Numbered from the stretch's first letter, positions 8,177 to 16,009 are shown. The stretch: 31,073 nt of DNA from JAPKZH01 sp964537875 (GCA_964537875.1 CAZIDN010000041.1:1-31073); one strand, 5' to 3'. A program made the numbers and translations. Notes: generated by a model from the letters alone, not told the origin.

Positions 8177-10186
8177 TCAGATCGGCTGAACTTCCTTTTT
8201 TTCCAGCAAGTGAAAATAGGTTTCGAGGAGCTTTCTGTCTTCCGACGACAAATCTTTGAATTTCACCCCGCTGTAAAAATAGGAGGAATGGGGGGAGACT
8301 TTCTGGGAATAGACCACATCCCCTGTCAGGAGATTGGCCCGGCTTCCCAGAATGAGGAAGAAGTCGAGCGTTTTGGCCAGGGGGAACTGGGATTCGGAAG
8401 AGATTTTTGCGCCTCCCAGGCTGAGGTCGACGGTCGTGGCCACTTTATGGCCGCCGTTTTCTTTGTAAATGCACAGGGTGGAGGCATAATAGCGTTCGGA
8501 TTTTCTTTTTTCCACGATCAATCTTTCCTGGCCCTGCAGGACGCCGGTTCTGCCCATGACGGCCGCCTTGTCCCGGACATACGCGCAGACCTTGTTTTTT
8601 GTGATGAGGTTTTCGTTGTAGGGAAGGTTCTTGAACCTTTTGCCCTTGGCTTCGGCCAGGGCCATGTCCGCTTCGCCCGCGATTTTCTTGAGAAGGGCCT
8701 TGGTGGCCGCGCCCGGCTCGGTCAGCTCTTTGCGCGGGAAGACCGTGACGCCGAAGCTCATGGTGAGGTTATGGCGGGGCTGGAATTCCTCATGCTCGAA
8801 ATAGTGCTCTTCGATGTTCTTCCGGATTCTTTCCGTGAGGAGCGTGGCTTCTTCGACGTTCTTGACCGCGGCCAGGAAAAAGAGAAATTCCTCGCCGCCG
8901 TAGCGGCAGAGGAGGTCGTCTTCTCGGATCGACGATTTCATGATGCCCGCCAATTCCCTGAGGAGGCGGTTGCCGGCTTCGTGCCCGTTCCGGTCGTTGT
9001 AGTTCTTGAACCAATCCACGTCGCCCATGACCATGGCATAGGAGTCGACTTCCTGGCGGCGTTTCCCTTGGGATTCGATTTTCTGGATGACCTTTTCGTA
9101 GAAGGGGTCCGGCCGGAGGAGTCCCGTCAAGGCATCGTACTGGATGAGGTTCAGCTTGGTCATGGCGATGGAGATGTGCTCGGACAGCCCGCGCATGATC
9201 TGCTGGTCTTCCAGGCTGAAGCCGGCCTTGCTGACCTTGTCGTCCGCACTCTTGTTATAGACTTCGATGGCGCCGATGACTTCCTTATCATGCTTCAGCG
9301 GCGTGCAGAGGATGCTGTAGAGCGGCGCCTTGAGCTGCTGCTGATAGCGTCCGGAGAATCCCGGATCGGCCGCGGCGTTGGCCGTGTTGATCTCCTCTCC
9401 CTTCCGGGCGACGGTGGCGGCAAAGTCCTGGGCCAGGAAGAGAGCGACATGTCTGGCGAAGTCGGCGTGGGAGAGGAAGGCATCGTCCCAAACAAGCGGC
9501 TTGAGGTACTTGCCCAGCGTCTCATTCTCTTCTAAGACGTAGAGGGAGATGCCGCCGGCCTGGACGAGGTCCTTGATGTCAAAGACGATGTCCAGGAGAT
9601 TATTGACGTCGTTGGCGGCGTAAAGCTTTTTCAGGATGTTTTCGAATTTTTCCTTGAGCTTCTGAAAGCGGATATACCGCGCTTCCAGGGCGATGCGTTT
9701 TTCCAGCTGTTTCATGAAGCCTTCGGAGAGGGCCGAGCCGATGTCTTTAATCTCCGTGTAGACCCGCTTGAATTTTTTTTCCATCGATTCCTTGGAGAGC
9801 GTCAGGCTTTCCACCTCGGATTTCAGGCGCGCGTAGTCTTGGGCGATTTTGACGATCCTCTCTCCCCGGGTAATGTCCACGGGCCGCGGGGAGATCACCA
9901 GATAATCCACAAACCGGTCGTCGGGCCAATGCCTGGCCGTCTCTTTAAGCGCATCTTCCTCCCGGCCGGTCAGGATCAGACTGGGGGTTTTATCGAGCAT
10001 TTCCTTCAAGGCGCGGTCGTCCGCCAGCTCCGCGTCTATCAGGATGGTCGTGAAGGGCATAGAATTCAGCAGGGCGACGGTGTTTTCCAGGGTGGCGGAA
10101 GTGAAGACGAAGCCGCGTTTCTGGCAGAGCTTGAGAAGAAACCCTTCTTCTTCGACTTTCTTGTTATAAATTAAGATATTGCCCAA
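8177..10186 (-). CDS. GAF-GGDEF-PilZ protein, predicted diguanylate cyclase
   Basis: Predicted to make c-di-GMP from two GTP. The 669-residue protein begins with a receiver-like domain (GNILIYNKK; ILIDAEL; LILTGR), followed by a coiled coil (about 135-185). A GAF-like domain (about 185-340, with CTPLKHDKEVIGAIEVYN) precedes GGDEF, whose active motif is RYGGEEF at about 428-434. An RxxD inhibitory site (REDD) lies five residues before it. A C-terminal PilZ domain has RKSERY near 559 and TVDLSLGGAKI, the c-di-GMP binding pattern. Enzyme and receptor in one chain suggest product sensing. I place the start at TTG 10186, after a GGGAAGGGA site. The longer reading from TTG 10261 begins inside the -35 box of a promoter. 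Confidence 0.9.
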   Translation of the reverse strand: MGNILIYNKKVEEEGFLLKLCQKRGFVFTSATLENTVALLNSMPFTTILIDAELADDRALKEMLDKTPSLILTGREEDALKETARHWPDDRFVDYLVISPRPVDITRGERIVKIAQDYARLKSEVESLTLSKESMEKKFKRVYTEIKDIGSALSEGFMKQLEKRIALEARYIRFQKLKEKFENILKKLYAANDVNNLLDIVFDIKDLVQAGGISLYVLEENETLGKYLKPLVWDDAFLSHADFARHVALFLAQDFAATVARKGEEINTANAAADPGFSGRYQQQLKAPLYSILCTPLKHDKEVIGAIEVYNKSADDKVSKAGFSLEDQQIMRGLSEHISIAMTKLNLIQYDALTGLLRPDPFYEKVIQKIESQGKRRQEVDSYAMVMGDVDWFKNYNDRNGHEAGNRLLRELAGIMKSSIREDDLLCRYGGEEFLFFLAAVKNVEEATLLTERIRKNIEEHYFEHEEFQPRHNLTMSFGVTVFPRKELTEPGAATKALLKKIAGEADMALAEAKGKRFKNLPYNENLITKNKVCAYVRDKAAVMGRTGVLQGQERLIVEKRKSERYYASTLCIYKENGGHKVATTVDLSLGGAKISSESQFPLAKTLDFFLILGSRANLLTGDVVYSQKVSPHSSYFYSGVKFKDLSSEDRKLLETYFHLLEKKEVQPI

Positions 10187-10232
10187 TAATCCCTTCCCTA
10201 TACTTTCAAACCTTAGCGTGGCGACTAATTTA

Positions 10233-10261
10233 CTTATAAGGAATTTTTCTTGATTCGTCAA
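10233..10261 (-). promoter_or_regulatory. Promoter for the GGDEF-PilZ gene
   Basis: On the minus strand: TTGACG (10256-10261), exactly 17 bases, TATAAG (10233-10238). The predicted start of transcription near 10226 leaves a leader of about 40 bases with a GGGAAGGGA ribosome site before TTG 10186. The promoter overlaps the first codons of the longest possible reading frame and argues for the shorter protein. Confidence 0.65.
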
Positions 10262-10307
10262 CTACTATTTTTGACAATTTTTGTCGCTTTTTCCGGGAGG
10301 ATGATTA

Positions 10308-10316
10308 TGGTATATT
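10308..10316 (+). promoter_or_regulatory. Extended -10 promoter element before hutU
   Basis: TGGTATATT at 10308-10316 matches an extended -10 (TGnTATAAT). No good -35 lies at the usual distance. A strong AGGAGG ribosome site at 10351-10356 sits five bases before the hutU ATG. It shares a short divergent region with the promoter of the GGDEF-PilZ gene. Confidence 0.5.
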
Positions 10317-10361
10317 CAGCAGAGGAAATCAGGCTCTTTTAAGATAAGATAGGAGGAGCGG

Positions 10362-12035
10362 ATGTCCGTCAATCCAAAAGCCTATAAACCCATCAGGGCG
10401 CCGAGGGGCCCGAGGCTGCACACCAAGGGCTGGTCCCAGGAGGGCGCGCTGCGGATGATGATGAATAATCTGGACCCGGAGGTCGCCGAGAAGCCGCAGG
10501 AGCTCATCGTCTACGGCGGCACGGGCAAAGCGGCCCGCAATTGGGATTGTTTTTGGGCCATTGCCGACAGCCTCAAAAAGCTGGACAACGACGAGACGTT
10601 GGTCGTCCAATCGGGAAAACCGGTCGCCGTTTTCAAAACCCATGCCGATGCGCCCCGAGTGCTGATCGCCAACGCTCTTTTGGTCCCGAAATGGGCGACC
10701 TGGGATGAGTTTCGGCGCCTCGAGGGCTTGGGTCTGACGATGTACGGCCAGATGACGGCCGGAAGCTGGATTTATATCGGGACGCAGGGCATCCTTCAGG
10801 GGACATTCGAAACGCTGGCGGCTGTCGGCCGCAGGCATTTCGGCGGGAGCCTGAAGGGGAAGCTCGTCCTATCGGCCGGCCTTGGCGGCATGGGCGGAGC
10901 CCAGCCCCTGGCTGTGACCATGAACGACGGGGTGGCCATCATCGTTGAAGTGGATCAACACAGAATCCAGAGAAGGCTGGACACCCGCTATGTCGACACC
11001 ATGGCCTCCCGTTTGGATGATGCGCTCGAACTGGCCTTTGAAGCCCAGAAGAAGGGGAAGCCTCTGTCCATCGCCCTGCTGGGCAATGCGGCCGACGTGC
11101 TGCCCGAATTCGTCAGGCGCGGCATTACGCCGGATGTGCTGACAGACCAGACCTCCGCCCATGATGAGCTCAACGGCTATATTCCCCACGGCCTGGCCTA
11201 TGAAGAGGCGCTCAAGCTCCGGCGCGAAAACCCCGAGGATTATATCAAGAGAGCTTATGAATCTATGGCCGTTCATGTCCAGGCTATGCTCGAGCTCCGG
11301 AGGAGAGGAGCCAGAGCTTTTGATTACGGGAACAACTTGCGCGGCCAGGCTCAAAAAGGGGGCGTTTCGAACGCCTTTGACATTCCGGGATTTGTCCAAG
11401 AATACATCCGGCCGTTGTTCTGCTTGGGAAAAGGTCCGTTTCGCTGGGCGGCGCTTTCAGGAAAGCCCGAGGATATCTATGTCACCGACGAAGCCGTGCT
11501 CAAAGAATTTCCCGAGGACGAGGCGTTGGAACGGTGGATTGGAAAGGCGCACAAGCAGGTCAAGTTCCAGGGGCTGCCGGCGCGGATCTGCTGGCTGGGC
11601 TATGGAGAGAGAAACCGGTTCGGGGCCTTGATCAATCATCTTGTCAAGAAAGGAAAGATCAGCGCCCCGATCGTCATCGGCAGAGACCATCTGGATACGG
11701 GCTCGGTCGCTTCGCCCAACAGAGAAACGGAAGGCATGAGAGACGGCTCGGACGCCATTGCCGACTGGCCGATCCTGAACGCTCTTTTGAACGCCGTCTG
11801 CGGCGCATCCTGGGTTTCGGTCCACCATGGCGGAGGCGTCGGGATCGGGCTCTCCATCCACGCCGGCATGGTGATCGTCGCCGACGGACAGGCGTCAACG
11901 GCGAAGCGGCTGGAAAGAGTCCTCACGGTCGATCCCGGTTTGGGCGTAGCCCGCCATGCCGATGCCGGCTACGAGGAAGCCGTCCGGTTTGCCCAAGAAA
12001 ATAAGATCAAAATTCCGATGGCCCGGGGAAAATAG
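10362..12035 (+). CDS. hutU: Urocanate hydratase (urocanase)
   Basis: Urocanase adds water to urocanate to give imidazolone propionate, the second step of histidine breakdown, using a tightly bound NAD+. At 557 residues the length is normal. The dinucleotide-binding glycine-rich segment GLGGMGGAQPLA is at about residues 173-184. The catalytic cysteine falls at residue 410 in ARICWLGYGER. FCLGKGPFRWAALSG and SVHHGGGVGIG are further family signatures. No other hut genes adjoin it: the upstream gene is divergent and the downstream operon has its own promoter. It is therefore a lone hut gene here, with hutH, hutI and ftcD presumably elsewhere. Confidence 0.97.
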   Translation: MSVNPKAYKPIRAPRGPRLHTKGWSQEGALRMMMNNLDPEVAEKPQELIVYGGTGKAARNWDCFWAIADSLKKLDNDETLVVQSGKPVAVFKTHADAPRVLIANALLVPKWATWDEFRRLEGLGLTMYGQMTAGSWIYIGTQGILQGTFETLAAVGRRHFGGSLKGKLVLSAGLGGMGGAQPLAVTMNDGVAIIVEVDQHRIQRRLDTRYVDTMASRLDDALELAFEAQKKGKPLSIALLGNAADVLPEFVRRGITPDVLTDQTSAHDELNGYIPHGLAYEEALKLRRENPEDYIKRAYESMAVHVQAMLELRRRGARAFDYGNNLRGQAQKGGVSNAFDIPGFVQEYIRPLFCLGKGPFRWAALSGKPEDIYVTDEAVLKEFPEDEALERWIGKAHKQVKFQGLPARICWLGYGERNRFGALINHLVKKGKISAPIVIGRDHLDTGSVASPNRETEGMRDGSDAIADWPILNALLNAVCGASWVSVHHGGGVGIGLSIHAGMVIVADGQASTAKRLERVLTVDPGLGVARHADAGYEEAVRFAQENKIKIPMARGK

Positions 12036-12046
12036 CCCGGTTTTTT
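12023..12046 (+). terminator. Probable intrinsic terminator of hutU
   Basis: CCGGG (12023-12027) pairs with CCCGG (12036-12040) and six T follow (12041-12046). The stem is short and overlaps the stop codon. A second hairpin, GGCACA/TGTGCC with a three-base loop, sits at 12051-12065. Confidence 0.45.
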
Positions 12047-12106
12047 GAACGGCACACCATGTGCCCTTTGTTCTTCCTGTAATCCTCTGAAACTAAACCA
12101 GTAAAA

Positions 12107-12136
12107 GGCGCATCAGGGGGGACTGTGCCATTTTTT
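12107..12136 (+). terminator. Intrinsic terminator upstream of the sigma-54 operon
   Basis: GGCGCA (12107-12112) pairs with TGTGCC (12124-12129), allowing one G-U pair, followed by ATTTTTT. It would isolate the downstream operon from hutU read-through. The space between 12137 and the sigma-54 site contains no other recognisable element. Confidence 0.5.
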
Positions 12137-12221
12137 CGGGCGGAGCTCTTTTCTCTGGATAGTATGTGGTCTTTAATTTCTTTATTTTCACTTCGTTAGA
12201 AACAGAATCTCGGCCTTCGTT

Positions 12222-12238
12222 TTGGCACGGGACTTGCT
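12222..12238 (+). promoter_or_regulatory. Sigma-54 (RpoN) promoter
   Basis: TTGGCACGGGACTTGCT matches the sigma-54 consensus YTGGCACG-N4-TTGCW at every fixed position. The -24 GG is at 12224-12225 and the -12 GC at 12236-12237, with the right ten-base interval. The predicted start near 12249 leaves a short leader carrying AAGGAGG before the ATG at 12265. Sigma-54 promoters need an enhancer-binding activator; I see no obvious activator site or gene in the window. Confidence 0.88.
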
Positions 12239-12264
12239 TTGGTAGGAGGCTTAAGGAGGTTATC

Positions 12265-12525
12265 ATGAAAACTTTAAAAAAGCGTTTGGTCAAAAGGTCA
12301 TTGGCCGTGGTTTTGACGGTTGTCCTGGCCTGGCTCATCGCCGCGCCGGCCTTTGCCGCGGACGAGGAGACCGAGGGAAGCTCATGCAAAAGGGCTCTAA
12401 ATAAATGCATTGGCGAGGCGATTATTTCCGGGCTCTTATCGTGGGGCGCGACGATCGTTCTGTACGCAGCCTTCTGCCTGGTCGGCTATGACTTCTGCCT
12501 GAAATACGTTGATGAATGTCTGTGA
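12265..12525 (+). CDS. Small exported cysteine-containing peptide A
   Basis: The ATG at 12265 follows a strong AAGGAGG. A longer frame from 12166 is rejected because it starts upstream of the sigma-54 promoter. The 86-residue product has a basic n-region, a hydrophobic core and the cleavage motif AAPAFA-A at about residue 31, a clear Sec signal. The mature peptide has five cysteines: 41, 48, 71, 78 and 85. Two pairs are spaced C-x6-C, separated by a hydrophobic helix (about 51-70) that could be a membrane segment. The tail CLVGYDFCLKYVD is nearly repeated in peptide B next door. I do not recognise a family. First gene of the sigma-54 operon. Confidence 0.8.
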   Translation: MKTLKKRLVKRSLAVVLTVVLAWLIAAPAFAADEETEGSSCKRALNKCIGEAIISGLLSWGATIVLYAAFCLVGYDFCLKYVDECL

Positions 12526-12540
12526 GGAAGGGAGAACATC

Positions 12541-12759
12541 ATGCGGAAAAGACGCCAAAAGAACAGGACAATAGCGGCTGCTCTGCTGGTCTGCTTGGTT
12601 CTTGTCATGGGCATCGAGGCCGGCTACCTCCAATCCGGCGTTTGTGAAAACGCCATCAAGGAATGTTTTGATGATTGGTACAACCAGGCCTGGGGATATT
12701 TCGGCACGGTGTATTGCCTCATGGGCTATGCGTTCTGCAAAAAATATATCGATGCCTGA
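12541..12759 (+). CDS. Small exported cysteine-containing peptide B
   Basis: A 72-residue peptide starting 15 bases after the stop of peptide A, with a GGAAGGGA site upstream. The N-terminus RKRRQKN plus a hydrophobic run ending in GIEA-G is a signal peptide (about 1-26). The mature part holds Cys35, 42, 59 and 66, again two C-x6-C pairs. CLMGYAFCKKYID matches the tail of peptide A almost residue for residue. The central segment is shorter and more polar than in A (FDDWYNQAWGYFGTVY), so B may be fully secreted while A could be membrane-bound. The two look like diverged duplicates. Function unknown. Confidence 0.78.
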   Translation: MRKRRQKNRTIAAALLVCLVLVMGIEAGYLQSGVCENAIKECFDDWYNQAWGYFGTVYCLMGYAFCKKYIDA

Positions 12760-12826
12760 TCCTCGGCGGCCGGGAGAATGAGAAAAAAAGGCGCACCCGG
12801 CGTCGGCTTGGATGGAGGAGGATGAC

Positions 12827-13783
12827 ATGATGAAAAACAGCAAGATGTTCATGCGGGCGGCGGCGGTGGTCTTGATCGTTCCCCTTTCCATCTTTGCCGC
12901 GGAAAAGCGTCTCAAGATTTCGATTCAAGAAATTCTTTCCATAGGCGCCTTGGATGATGAGGCCATCTTCCAGTGGACCGGCGTGGCTGCGGATGCCGAT
13001 GGGTTCATCTACGTCCTGGACGGTTTGGATTACTCGCTCAAGAAGTTTGATGCCAGGGGAAAACTGGTCAAGAAAGCCGGGCGCAAAGGCCAGGGGCCCG
13101 GGGAGTTTTTGGCCCCGAGGCTCCTGGCCTGTTCTCAAGATTTTCTCTATGCCACGGACCAGACCGTCCTCGGCATCTCTGTCTTCGATAAAGAGCTGCA
13201 GTTCAAGAAACGCATCCCTTTTTCCGAGCCGGTCACGGACCTGTTCGTCCTCTCGGATACGACGATGGCCATCGCCGTGATGAGAATCCAAGGTCCCGGG
13301 AAAATCGTGGTGGCGGACGGCAGCGGACGCGTCCAGACAGAGTTGGCCTATCAGGAAAAATACGCCGGCCCGATGATGGATTCGGTCAGCGTTGCTCTTG
13401 ATGGACAGGGACATTTCTATCTTGCCTATGTCTTCCAGGATAGAATCGAGAGTTGGGATCGGAGCGGGAAGCGCCTCTGGTCCAAAAATCTGTTGGGGAT
13501 TAAAAAGGTCGAGATGAAGAAGATCGACGACTATGTCCTGCCGACGGAGGTTTGCTATAAGGACGTTTCTCTCGACGATCGAGGCCGCCTCTTCGTCTTG
13601 GCGGGGAAGCACGCCAAAAATCCCAGCCGGGATGTCTATGTCCTGAGCCCGTCGGGCGAGTGGTTGTCGACTTTGACCTTGCCCGACACGACCCACTGCA
13701 TCTATATCGACCGGCAAAATTTTCTGTATGCCCGGGCCAACCAGGGGATCACCCTGAAAAAATACAGGTTGATCTATGAGTGA
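12827..13783 (+). CDS. Exported 6-bladed beta-propeller-like protein
   Basis: The start is taken at ATG 12827 behind GGAGGAGG; 12830 is equally possible, and an ATG at 12812 lies before the ribosome site. The product is about 318 residues. Residues about 5-25 are a signal peptide. The mature chain repeats the propeller blade pattern: GVAADADGFIYVLDGLDYSLKKFDARGKLV, with later blades DSVSVALDGQGHFYLAYVFQDRIESWD and DVSLDDRGRLFVLAG. KKAGRKGQGPGEF is the G-x-G-P-G-E-F motif of the 6-bladed (NHL-like, DUF5128-type) family. Such proteins usually bind peptides or glycans rather than catalyse. It is the third gene of the sigma-54 operon, between the peptides and the thioredoxin-like lipoprotein. Confidence 0.82.
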   Translation: MMKNSKMFMRAAAVVLIVPLSIFAAEKRLKISIQEILSIGALDDEAIFQWTGVAADADGFIYVLDGLDYSLKKFDARGKLVKKAGRKGQGPGEFLAPRLLACSQDFLYATDQTVLGISVFDKELQFKKRIPFSEPVTDLFVLSDTTMAIAVMRIQGPGKIVVADGSGRVQTELAYQEKYAGPMMDSVSVALDGQGHFYLAYVFQDRIESWDRSGKRLWSKNLLGIKKVEMKKIDDYVLPTEVCYKDVSLDDRGRLFVLAGKHAKNPSRDVYVLSPSGEWLSTLTLPDTTHCIYIDRQNFLYARANQGITLKKYRLIYE

Positions 13784-13801
13784 GGCGGAAAGGACAGGGC
13801 C

Positions 13802-14356
13802 GTGAGAACCCGAGGGGCAAAACGAGGCTGTCCGAATCGGGCTTCGGGCCGTGGCGGCCGGGCTTGGCTGGCTCTCTGCCTTTTCTGCCTGTGGCCGGTG
13901 CCGGCGGGCCTGTTCACCGGATGTTCATCGCCCAGCCCAAAAGACGCGGCCAGGCCTTCGGCCTCTTCCGGGAACAGGACGATCTGCTGGGTTCTCTTCG
14001 ATTTCGACAGCCTTTTCTGTTCGCCCTGCCTCGCCCCTCTGCTCGAATTCTGCCGATCCCTTCCCGTTCCCATCCAAGAAGAAAGAGTCCGGGGGATCCT
14101 GGTCTATGGCGCCCGTCCCGATAGAGACCAGGACGGCCTGTATGCCCGGATCGTCCAGAAAAAAATGCACGGTTTTGCTAAAGCCAACAGCCTCCAATTC
14201 CCGATCGTCCTGGACGGGCTCCATGTCTTCAACAGCCTCGTCAAATCGAGCGCCCGGGCCCTTTTGTTTGATGATGTGAAGCAGACCGTCAAAGCGTATG
14301 TGTTCCCTCTCCAGCCGGGAGAGCGGGACGAGATCATGCAGATTCTGTTACACTAA
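13802..14356 (+). CDS. Thioredoxin-like lipoprotein with CxxC motif
   Basis: The start is a GTG at 13802 with GGAAAGGA upstream, 18 bases after the propeller stop. The 184-residue product has a basic N-terminus, a hydrophobic stretch (about 21-40) and a lipobox-like LFTGC with Cys41, so it is probably a lipoprotein. WVLFDFDSLFCSPCLAPL places a CxxC (Cys73/Cys76) at the end of a first beta strand, as in thioredoxin or TlpA folds. Later PIVLDG and ARALLFDD fit the fold's other strands. Such proteins reduce or form disulfides outside the cytoplasm. The last codon and the stop (14354-14356) lie within a MITE terminal repeat, so the native C-terminus may have been changed by the insertion. Confidence 0.75.
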   Translation: MRTRGAKRGCPNRASGRGGRAWLALCLFCLWPVPAGLFTGCSSPSPKDAARPSASSGNRTICWVLFDFDSLFCSPCLAPLLEFCRSLPVPIQEERVRGILVYGARPDRDQDGLYARIVQKKMHGFAKANSLQFPIVLDGLHVFNSLVKSSARALLFDDVKQTVKAYVFPLQPGERDEIMQILLH

Positions 14357-14594
14357 TATCAACGTAATAATTAAAGTGACATCCCCGTCTGGAGCATCTG
14401 GCGATGAATTCATGGGAGGATGCTCCTTGGAGGGGTGGCAGGGCGGGCGGGTATTCCCGCCGCCCGTTGGAGGGGGAACCTGCAAAAGGGTCCTCCTCCA
14501 AGAGTGTCCGGGGCCCCCCTCCGCTACGGGGGCTTGAGGGCGGCCTAAGCGCCGCCCATACATTGTCACTTTATTTATTACGTTTGTATTAGTA
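14351..14594. mobile_element. MITE-like element, about 244 bp
   Basis: Inverted terminal repeats of 29 bases at 14352-14380 and 14565-14593 match at 26 positions (ACTAATA...AAAGTGAC). TA dinucleotides flank both ends (14349-14350 and 14595-14596), as expected of Tc1/mariner/IS630-type target duplication. The interior has no credible gene. It holds several hairpins, including GGAGCATC/GGATGCTCC (14391-14426) and TTGGAGG.../...CCTCCAA (14466-14500), plus a GGCCCCCCTCCGCTACGGGGG segment also found in repeats E1 and E2. It is non-autonomous and would need a transposase supplied in trans. It fills the whole space between the thioredoxin-like gene and the photolyase. Confidence 0.8.
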
Positions 14595-14632
14595 TAAGAT
14601 AGATTCCTTCATCATTTTTCTCGGAGGCGGCC

Positions 14633-16009
14633 ATGATCCATAAAGAGCGCATCAGACTCCTGAATGCCAAGGACCCGAAAAAAGGCGACTACATCCTTTA
14701 TTGGATGCAGGCCTCTCAGCGGACCGAGTCCAACCACGCCCTTGAATATGCCGTCCGCCGGGCCAATGAAGTGCGCCAGCCGTTGGTCGTATTCTTCGGG
14801 CTCACCGACCGCTTCCCGGAGGCCAACGAGCGGCATTATGCGTTCATGCTCGAAGGATTGGCCGAAGTGGAGCAGGAACTCAAGAAAAAGGGAATCCGGC
14901 TTGTCATCCAGGCCGTCTCGCCGGAGCTGGGCGCCGTAGAAATGTCCCGGCGGGCATCCTTGGCCGTTGTCGACCGCGGCTACCTGAAGATCCAGAAGGC
15001 CTGGAGGATCCAAGCGGCCGGCGAAATGGAATGTCCGCTGGTCCAGGTGGAGTCGGACGCCGTTGTGCCTGTTGAGGAAGCATCCCCCAAGGAAGAGTAT
15101 TCCGCCGCGACGATCCGCAAGAAGATCCAGGGCAAGCTCAAAGATTACCTTGTTCCCTTGAAAGAACATAAACCCCTGAAGGATTCTCTGTCGCTGGAGT
15201 TTGAAACGCTTGACCTTCAGGATAGGAAAAAGCTCCTGACCCGGCTCGGCATCGAGAGGGATGTCAAAAGAACGGCCTTTTTCATCGGAGGCACAGCCCA
15301 GGCACGAAAGCGGCTCCAGGCTTTCGTCAAGAACAAGCTCGATCATTTCCCGGACTTGAGAAATATCCCGACGGCGGATTATCTGTCGCAGATGAGTCCT
15401 TATCTTCACTTCGGGCAAATCTCGCCTCTGTCCATCGCCCTGGCGGTCTCCGGGGCGCCGAGCCCGGGAAAGGAAAGCTATCTGGAGGAGCTGATCGTCC
15501 GCAGGGAATTGAGCCTGAATTTCGTTCGCTACAATGAGCGCTATGATTCCTTCGAAGGAATCCCGTCCTGGGCCCAAAAGACCTTGAAGCTCCACGAAGC
15601 AGACCCCAGGCCCGCCGTCTATACCCGGGAAGAATTGGAGGCGGCCAAGACCCACGATCACTACTGGAATGCGGCCCAGCTGGAAATGGTCCTCCGCGGC
15701 AAAATGCATGGATATATGCGGATGTACTGGGGAAAGAAAATCATCGAGTGGAGCCGCACCCTGGAAGAAGCCTTTGCCACCGCCCTTTATTTGAACAACA
15801 AATTTGAGCTGGACGGCCGGGACCCGAACGGCTATGCCGGAGTGGCCTGGTGCTTCGGCAAGCATGACCGGCCCTGGCAGGAGAGAGCGATCTTCGGCAA
15901 TGTCCGCACCATGAACGACCGGGGCCTGTTGCGGAAATTCGATGCCGACCGGTACGTGAAGATGATCGAACAGCTGAAGATCGGCCTTGTCGCTGACGAG
16001 TCGGCATGA
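14633..16009 (+). CDS. phr: Class II CPD photolyase
   Basis: Repairs cyclobutane pyrimidine dimers using light and FAD. The 458-residue protein has class II signatures: YWMQASQRTESNHALEYA near the N-terminus (photolyase alpha/beta domain), then SPYLHFGQISP and ELIVRRELSLNFV. THDHYWNAAQLEMVLRGKMHGYMRMYWGKKI and DGRDPNGYAGVAWCFGKHDRPW, which line the FAD pocket, follow. The ATG follows a GGAGG site. The only upstream space is the MITE's right end, which holds a weak TTGTCA-N18-TATTAG pair, so its promoter may be element-borne. The class II family is shared by a limited set of bacteria, archaea and eukaryotes. Confidence 0.96.
   Translation: MIHKERIRLLNAKDPKKGDYILYWMQASQRTESNHALEYAVRRANEVRQPLVVFFGLTDRFPEANERHYAFMLEGLAEVEQELKKKGIRLVIQAVSPELGAVEMSRRASLAVVDRGYLKIQKAWRIQAAGEMECPLVQVESDAVVPVEEASPKEEYSAATIRKKIQGKLKDYLVPLKEHKPLKDSLSLEFETLDLQDRKKLLTRLGIERDVKRTAFFIGGTAQARKRLQAFVKNKLDHFPDLRNIPTADYLSQMSPYLHFGQISPLSIALAVSGAPSPGKESYLEELIVRRELSLNFVRYNERYDSFEGIPSWAQKTLKLHEADPRPAVYTREELEAAKTHDHYWNAAQLEMVLRGKMHGYMRMYWGKKIIEWSRTLEEAFATALYLNNKFELDGRDPNGYAGVAWCFGKHDRPWQERAIFGNVRTMNDRGLLRKFDADRYVKMIEQLKIGLVADESA

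Noticed and set aside
8210..9535. Plus-strand frame of 441 codons
   Set aside because: Antisense to the GGDEF-PilZ gene, whose motifs are unambiguous.
12778..12825. 15-codon frame (MRKKGAPGVGLDGGG) between peptide B and the propeller gene
   Set aside because: Its ribosome site is too close to its ATG, it has no cysteines or resemblance to peptides A and B, and it overlaps the propeller's own ribosome site.
14612..15865. Minus-strand frame of 417 codons
   Set aside because: Antisense to the class II photolyase.
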